Origin: Amorphophallus konjac
Lineage: Eukaryota; Streptophyta; Magnoliopsida; Alismatales; Araceae
Direction of reading: 5' to 3'
Assembly: GCA_022559845.1 (NCBI GenBank)
Contig: CM040126.1
Location: forward strand, 46,866,458 to 46,930,457
DNA: 64,000 bases
The notes beneath the pieces were generated by a model, which was given only the letters and a program-made list of their open reading frames with translations, was not told the DNA's origin and made no database searches. Shown in pieces: positions 57,843 to 64,000 of this stretch (positions are counted from its first letter, which is position 1; the number at the start of each line of letters is the position of its first letter). A program made the position numbers and the translations under genes.

Positions 57843-59227
57843 TCTCTTAGGGCCGTGTATAGTTTTCCACGGTCGGTCGATAGGCCGTTTATTGCTGCCT
57901 CACGTGCGTTTCTGCTCCTCACATTTTTGTGAGTCTGCTTACTTCTGCGGTCCTGTAAGGGCCATTTAAAAGGTTTCACGGTTGTTTGCCAGACCATCCA
58001 ATTCACTCAGGTACGTGCTGTCTTTATTATCTTTTGTTTATCATTGGTTTGGTCTCTATTCATTTGCTGCTCCCTGTCACCTTACGGTCCTTCCCTGGGC
58101 CATTTACGCTCTCTGAGCGATCTCCCATCACACCGCGTTTGTGCTACAGTGCACCCGAGCTCTATAGTTGTGTGTTATTTCGTATCATTTCATACTTATC
58201 TTTGGGTGCTATTCATCTCCCCTGGTTGTCATTTATCTCTGCATGGTTATTGTCATACTTGCCATATTGTTTGATCATTATATGTTAGTTCTAGGCTAGA
58301 TTTTGCATGCACTCCCGTGCACATAGGTTCATACATTTTATCATACTAGTTGCATTCCTACCTTGGTAGGGGATCCTCTCATCTCCATATTCCTCAGAGC
58401 CGACTAGGTGACCTTATCCGGGACCTCCGCAAGTCCCCGTGAGCCGTGGATTCCCACACGAACGTCGGGCAGGTTGTACCTTACCACCCCGAGTCTAGGT
58501 TGGATCCGTGAGAGAGTTGAGTACACTTAGAGTCAACCAAGTCCCCATTCTACCCCAATTAGGAATCCCATTGTTGAGAGAACTTTCATCTAATTTAATT
58601 CACTAAGGTTCTTAAAGGGGAACATATAAAATTTTTCGTGCACCATTGAAACTTGGTTGTCTATTGGTTGCCTTTTCTCTCCTCTTTGTGTGTGCATGTT
58701 TGTTGATCATCTCTATTTAGGTTCTTACCATGTGTTGTTATTTCTTTTGTTAAAGGTGTTCATTGCATGTGGAGTTACTTCACACCCATAGGGTCCTCTC
58801 CTAGGGGCAATTCCCATTTCATTTCGTACTTCAATCGGTTGTTCGATTCCTCACCTACCATGTCTTCTTACAGTTTCTCCCACTCCCACGAGGACTCCCT
58901 TCCTCAGGGACTCTTGGAGGACCCGCCTAGCGTCATGAATGTGCAAGGAGGAGAGGGGTCCGCCCCTCTTCTTCCATCCGTTGCTATCGAGGGTGGTCAA
59001 CCCTCACCTACTGATTCTGCTCACAATTCGGCCAGTCATATACTTCATATGATGGCCCAGCTAGATCCAACCAAGCTCCATGTTCTCTGCCAGGCTTTGT
59101 AGGGGCAGGACACCCCGTCTTCAGTTCCTCCCCACGGCATGTCTGCTGCCGCCACTTCTTCATCTCTTGTCAGTGGGCCAGGGGCCTCGTCTGATGTTCC
59201 CATCGATCTTGTTGAACCCCCTCCATG
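57843..59227 (+). other. Gypsy-like flank with leader-type sequence
   Basis: The first 60 bp carry the ACGGTC / GGCCGT motif of the LTR at 44926, so this is the same family or element resumed. At 58380-58560 is a CG-rich leader-like stretch. A frame from ATG 58857 (MSSYSFSHSHEDSLPQGLLE) runs to TAG 59101-59103 and continues in frame to about 59227 (VPIDLVEPPPC); it could be the N-terminal end of a gypsy ORF but has no recognisable domain. Sirevirus D is inserted in it. Confidence 0.4.
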
Positions 59228-60891
59228 TGTGAAGATTTAAATGTGATAGCTTTTGATGATGACCAAACACTATATGTGCATAAATTGCCTTTGAAATGTT
59301 CTAGCATAAAAAGTCTTGGATGTGCTCAACATATTTCATGAAGTCATGGTGCTCTGAAGGCTCAAGAACAACTTCACTAGGTAAGAGTTTTGGATTCAAG
59401 TTAAAAGACTATATCTAACTCAGCTTATGTGTTTTTACAGGACAAGGAATGTGGCTCAGTGTTTGAGAATTTCGAGGTCGATTGGTGAGATCAATCCTAA
59501 CTTATAAGCCCTTGATCATTTGATTATAAAAGTTGACATTCATGTTTTGATTTCTAAGGGTAAATAAGCTAGTCCTTGATCGAAATTTATTTGATTTGAA
59601 TTGGGGTTTGATCATTCATGCCTTAAAATCAAGTATCTTGATGGAGAGAAACCAATTTTTAACCTCCCACATGTGCTCCTTGGACTTAGCTTGTTTTTAA
59701 CTTACATTTTGGAAGTTCAGGGACAAGGGTCGACCCCTGGGTGTCAAAATCCTCATCCTACACGGGTTAATGAACCCCAGACATGAGGGTCGACCCTTGG
59801 GGTCGAACCCTTTGGGTCATTTTCCCAAACCCGCACAGGATGGCACGAGGGTTGACCCCAAGGGTCAACCCATAGTTGTTGGCCCCATTAAACCCTATCA
59901 CGAGGGTCGACCCTTTCCATTTTGGGGTGGCGCCGTGAAAAATGACCTCCGTGTCAATGCACCGAAAGTCCATCCAGTCAAGTCAAACTTCCCTAAATCA
60001 CTCCGGAAATTCTGGATCTGGTCCCTAGGCTGTCCTTGATCGTCCTAAACTAATAAATACATCTTATTGGGCTGTAAACCCTAGGCATTCGAGTGAAATC
60101 TGAACTATTATTTTTGCTCTAACTCTTGTGAGTGCAGGTTGCAGGCAGAGGTTCCAGTGCTTCTTCCACCTTGATCTGAGCATAAATGTGAAAGGAAGAA
60201 GCTAGATACAAGTCTCCAATCGATCCTCCACTGGAAACTGCATGGAAAATCAAGCTAGAGTCATTGTTCGTGCAAGAATCATTCTTCGTCCATCAAGAAC
60301 CATCCTCAAGCTGCAGAAGCATTCAACTATCATCGAAGGAGAGAAAGGGGGAGCTCTAAACAATACAAAATCATTTTTCATTCTTCATTCTTAGAGTTCT
60401 TTTGATTGAGCTTGAGTATTTGTTGTAACACTTAATTCTCTAAACTGGATTTCTGTATGTTGTTCGTGTTCGGAGACACGAGTGTGTGTGTGTGTGTGTG
60501 TGTGGCAGCCCAGATCGGGTGCTGTGTGTGTGTTTGTTGTTCTATGCAGCGTGTATGTGTGGCTCACTTTATAGTAGAGAGTTAATCCTCACGTGTGAGG
60601 GGTGGACATAGGGAACACGGTTGTGTACCCGAACCACCTAAAAACTCTATGCTCCATTTGTGGTTTGATTCTTCGCATATTTTTATGAGTGGGCTTCACA
60701 TTGAGCTGAGTGCTTACCATTTCCGTCATCAATCACATACCCTCATCCACGTGCATTCACGAGAGAGAACCTGTTCGAATAAGGCTGAGTGCTTGTGTGT
60801 TAATCAAACAAGCTTTTCATTCATAAAGAAATTTTATCTGGCCAATCAATTCACCCCTCACCTCTTGATTGCCACCAATCGGGACTCAACA
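59228..60891 (+). repeat. 5' LTR of Sirevirus D (~1.66 kb)
   Basis: Starts TGTGAAGATTT and ends GGGACTCAACA directly before the primer site. U3 has five or six GGGTCGACCC-type palindromes between 59725 and 59915. A weak TATA (AATAAATACA) lies near 60052. R/U5 has a (GT)n tract (60484-60503) and a tail resembling that of LTR A. Confidence 0.8.
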
Positions 60892-60893
60892 AT

Positions 60894-60905
60894 TGGTATC
60901 AGAGC
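60894..60905 (+). other. Primer-binding site, initiator-Met tRNA
   Basis: TGGTATCAGAGC two bases after the LTR, the same site as in element B. Confidence 0.9.
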
Positions 60906-60956
60906 TTTGGTCTCTGTTTAACTCAACCACACGGTCGAAGTGGTAGATCCCATTAG

Positions 60957-62060
60957 ATGGCAAACAAGGGGATGATGCCTGAAGGGCATTCGATTCAAAG
61001 GCCTCCATTCTTTGATGGATCTAACTACCCATATTGGAAAAATAGGATGTACGTTTTCCTACGAGCCCAGGATTATGATGTGTGGCGTGTCATTAGTAAA
61101 GGTCCATATGTTCTACCTGATAATGAGGATGAGTGGGAAGAACAAGAGATAAAGAACTGTTCTGTAAATTTTAAAGCTATGAATATAATTCAGTGTGCCA
61201 TTCCTCCTAACGAATACTCACGAATTTCTATGTGTTCCTCTGCGCAGGAGATGTGGAACAAGCTGCGATTGATCTATGAAGGAATATCGGAAGTAAAGGA
61301 AACCAAGGCGAATCTGTTAGTCCGAGATTATGAATTGTTCATGATGAAACCAGAGGAGTCCATTTCTGATATGTTTGCAAGATTGACGGAAATCACGAAT
61401 GGACTAAAGGGTCTTGGTAAAGAGTATTCCAACAAGGAACTCGTCAGAAAAGTGCTAAGATCCCTGTCACCATAGTGGCATACAAAGGCCATTGTAATCG
61501 AGGATTCAAAGGATCTTAGCACTTTGACTCTCGACGAGTTGATAGGCTCCTTGATGACATACAAAATCAACATCAAAAAGGGCGAGGAAGATCACAAGAA
61601 GAAGAAGGTAGTCACACCATTGGCCCTGAAGGTGAATCCATAAGATTCAGAGAGTAGTGACAGTGATTCCATGGGCAACACCGAGGATGAGGAGTTGGTT
61701 GCCATGATCACAAGAAGAGCAAGAAGATTTGTCAAAAGAACAAGGAAGTTCGGTGGTCAATTTAGAAAAGGACCAAGAAAGCAAGGTCCTAACAGAGGTG
61801 AGAGTAGCAAGAAAGAAGAAGTCATTTGCTACGAGTGCAAGAAACCCGGTCATATGTGGGGTGAGTGCCCCGATCTGATGAAGAAGTTCAAGAAAGGAAA
61901 CTTCAAGAAGCCAAAGGCCATGGTGGCCACATGGAGTGATGAAGATGAGGAAGAGTCCTGGAATGAAGATGAACTGGATGAGCTAGTTCAGAATTTGTGC
62001 TTCATGGAAAATGAAGACGATGCCAATGAGGTCTGCTTGAGAGCTCAAAGGAATAAATAG
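60957..62060 (+). pseudogene. gag: Sirevirus D Gag, stops but no frameshift
   Basis: The copia gag domain starts MANKGMMPEGHSIQRPPFFD and keeps WNKLRLIYEGISEVKETK and MFARLTEITNGLKGLG. TAG at 61473-61475 and TAA at 61641-61643 interrupt it. The CCHC knuckle CYECKKPGHMWGEC follows, then AMVATWSDEDEEE. The long coiled coil found in elements A and B is lacking here; the frame passes almost directly to protease, with TAG at 62058-62060 where pol begins. Confidence 0.88.
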
Positions 62061-64000
62061 TATTTGGACAGCGGATGTTCTCGCCACATGACGAGAAACA
62101 AGGAGATGTTCGCAAACCTGCATGAAAAGGATGGTGGGACAGTAGCATTTCATGGAAAAGACAAAGGAAAAATTATCGGAAAAGGTAAGATAGGTAAGAA
62201 TCAAACTCGCACTATTGAAAATGTTCTACTTGTGAAGGGGTTGCATCACAATCTCTTGAGCATAAGTCAACTCTGTGACAAAGGATGCAACATGACTTTT
62301 GATTCTACCCACTGCACTGTTGTAGATAGAAAAACTCATGAAATAAAGTTCATAGGTTTTAGGCATAATAATGTATATATGATAGATTTGGATGATGCTT
62401 CTCATGATAATTTGTGTTTGGTTGCAAGGAATAATGATGATGCTTGGCTTTGGCATCGCCGTCTTGGGCATGCCAGTTTTAATTTTTTGTTAAAATTGTC
62501 TAGAAATGATTTGGTGATTGGTTTGCCTAAGTTGAAGGTTGTTGATGAAGGAGTTTGTGGGGCATGCAGTAGGCGTAAGCAAACAAGAACATTATTCAAG
62601 TGTAAGAATGATGTAACCACATCGAGGCCCCTTGAACTAATCCACATTGATCTTTTTGGACCAAGCAGAATACACAGCTTGGGTGGTAAACTTTATAGTT
62701 TTGTAATTGTGGATGATTTCTCAAGATTCTATTACGTATATTTCCTTTCCCATAAAAGTGATGCCCTAATGTAATTTGAAGGATTTTACAGGCAAGTTTA
62801 GAATGAAAAGGGGTGCTGCATCAAGACCGTGCGGAGCGATCATGGTAAGGAATTTGATAATCATGAGTTCAGCAATTTTTGCAGGGCTTAAGGTTATATG
62901 CACGACTTCTTCGCACCAAGAACCCCTGAACAGAACGGAGTTGTTGAAAGGAAGAACATGACGTTGATTGAAATGGCCAGAACCATGCTGAATGAGAACA
63001 ATTTACCGAGGTACTTCTGGGCTGAAGCAGTGAACACTGCTTGCTACATAATCAACCATGCCATGGTAAGACCATTGTTGAAGAAAACACCCTATGAGCT
63101 GTATCGAGATAAGAAGTCAAACATTTTTTATTTTAGACCTTTTGGCTCCATTTGCTACATTCATAACAATGGTAAGGTGGACCTGGCAAAATTTGATCCC
63201 AAAAGTGACAAAGGAATACTTCTTGGGTACTCTCTTAGCTCAAGAGCCTATCGAGTGTACAACTTGAGAACTCTTGCAGTTGAGGAAAGCCCCCATGTCA
63301 TTATTGATGAATCATCTTCCAAAAGAACTAATGAAAAATCTATTTTGCAGGATGAAGAGTTGGATGATGGTGATACAGGGAAGATGGAAGGAAAAATTGA
63401 GAAACAAGAGGTAGAAGAACCACAAGAAGATGATGCAAATCAGGAAGATCAAGTTGAGCAGCAGCTACCAGGGCAATGGACATTTGCAAAGGAACATCCG
63501 TCGGAGAATGTGATGGGCAATGTAGATGAAGGAATAAGAACACGAGCCTCTTTCAGGGAAGTTCAAAATACAGATTACATAGCCTTACTTTCTCAGTTTG
63601 AACCTCACTCCATAGAAGAGGCCTTGAAAGATGAGTCATGGATCATGGCTATGCAAGAAGAACTACACCAGTTCCAAAGGAACAAAGTGTGGTTCCTCGT
63701 GCCATGTCCTAGAAACCACTCAGTGATCGGAACAAAGTGGGTTTTTTGAAACAAAACAAACGATCAAGGAGTGGTAACTAGGAACAAGGCCAGGCTAGTA
63801 GTCAAAGGCTATAGCCAAGAGCTTGGGATTGACTTTGATGAGTCTTTTGCTCCTGTAGCAAGACTTGAGGCAGTGAGAGTTTTATTAGCATTTGCATGTT
63901 GCAATAATATTAAATTGTTTCAAATGGATGTTAAAAGTGCATTTTTGAATGGCTATATCCAGGATGACGTGTATGTGGAGCAGCCACCGGGGTTTGAAGA
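62061..64000 (+). pseudogene. pol: Sirevirus D Pol, partial, nonsense-mutated
   Basis: In order: protease (YLDSGCSRHMTR, DSG site, ~62064), GAG-pre-integrase (HRRLGHASFNFL), integrase core (IHIDLFGPSR ... VRSDHGKEFDN ... PEQNGVVERKN, 62640-62960), integrase C-terminal region, then the reverse transcriptase start ([25 protein letters not shown]) at the window end. In-frame stops: 62772 (TAA), 62799 (TAG), 62889 (TAA), 63747 (TGA); the frame is otherwise continuous. Three of these four fit single C-to-T changes of Gln or Arg codons. Confidence 0.88.

Larger units (their letters stand above)
59228..64000 (+). mobile_element. Sirevirus D, 5' part; continues past the window
   Basis: 5' LTR, primer site, then gag-pol in one frame up to the reverse transcriptase at the window edge. 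Unlike element B, gag and pol stay in the same frame and no frameshift is seen; damage is by nonsense codons only. The left end may be off by a few bases because the second LTR is not in view. Confidence 0.85.

Noticed and set aside
1..64000. tRNA, rRNA or ordinary host genes
   Set aside because: I looked for tRNA-like clover-leaf motifs and conserved plant proteins and found only the ARF fragment, the unrecognised exon-like piece and transposon genes. A covariance-model scan was not possible here.

Overview
The window is repeat-dense chromatin from a large flowering-plant genome. It holds Ty1/copia Sirevirus-type retrotransposons, Ty3/gypsy-type LTR remnants, a complete CACTA (En/Spm) DNA transposon and an auxin-response-factor gene fragment. 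I see no intact ordinary host gene; the only full-length coding units belong to transposons. The species cannot be named from the sequence.

Layout. 1-7692: right-hand part of a Sirevirus (A) with a broken gag, no pol, a long non-coding tail and a 2.1-kb 3' LTR. 7693-13374: nested non-coding retroelement remnants, mostly reading leftward, with CACCGGATC-motif arrays and a small unrecognised exon-like fragment. 13375-37939: a 24,565-bp CACTA element with 31-bp terminal inverted repeats (29/31 identical) and a 3-bp target duplication (AAG). 37940-38860: continuation of the element that the CACTA hit, itself carrying a 151-bp foldback insertion. About 38870-41831: 3' end and 3' LTR of a Tat/Athila-like gypsy element. 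41832-46124: further LTR-like non-coding DNA, ending just after a TATA box where Sirevirus B is inserted. 46125-57826: a compound Sirevirus of the form LTR, gag-pol, LTR, truncated gag, ending in a junction with templated filler. 57843-59227: gypsy-like flank. 59228-64000: 5' LTR and gag-pol of another Sirevirus (D), running off the window.

The CACTA element is the main interest. From left to right it has subterminal repeats of a TCAGACGGA motif, a G-rich block, a nested hAT-like MITE, a captured ARF fragment, a promoter, and a leader that could fold into three successive hairpins. Two rightward genes follow. The first is a TNP2-type transposase in four exons (1129 codons, frame kept through every splice). 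The second is a Transposase_24-type protein that I reconstruct as 15 exons (570 codons). It includes a run of tandemly duplicated symmetric micro-exons, and its last intron is 12.76 kb long because it contains about 70 copies of a ~179-bp tandem repeat. The genes are 125 bp apart and may be expressed from one promoter by alternative splicing, as in maize En/Spm.

The Sireviruses share the initiator-Met primer-binding site, long U3 regions with repeated short motifs, and repeated polypurine tracts before the 3' LTR. Their pol regions are broken by nonsense codons, many of a kind expected from deamination of methylated cytosine. Exon structures, element classes and domain names were read by eye; no database search or folding calculation was run.
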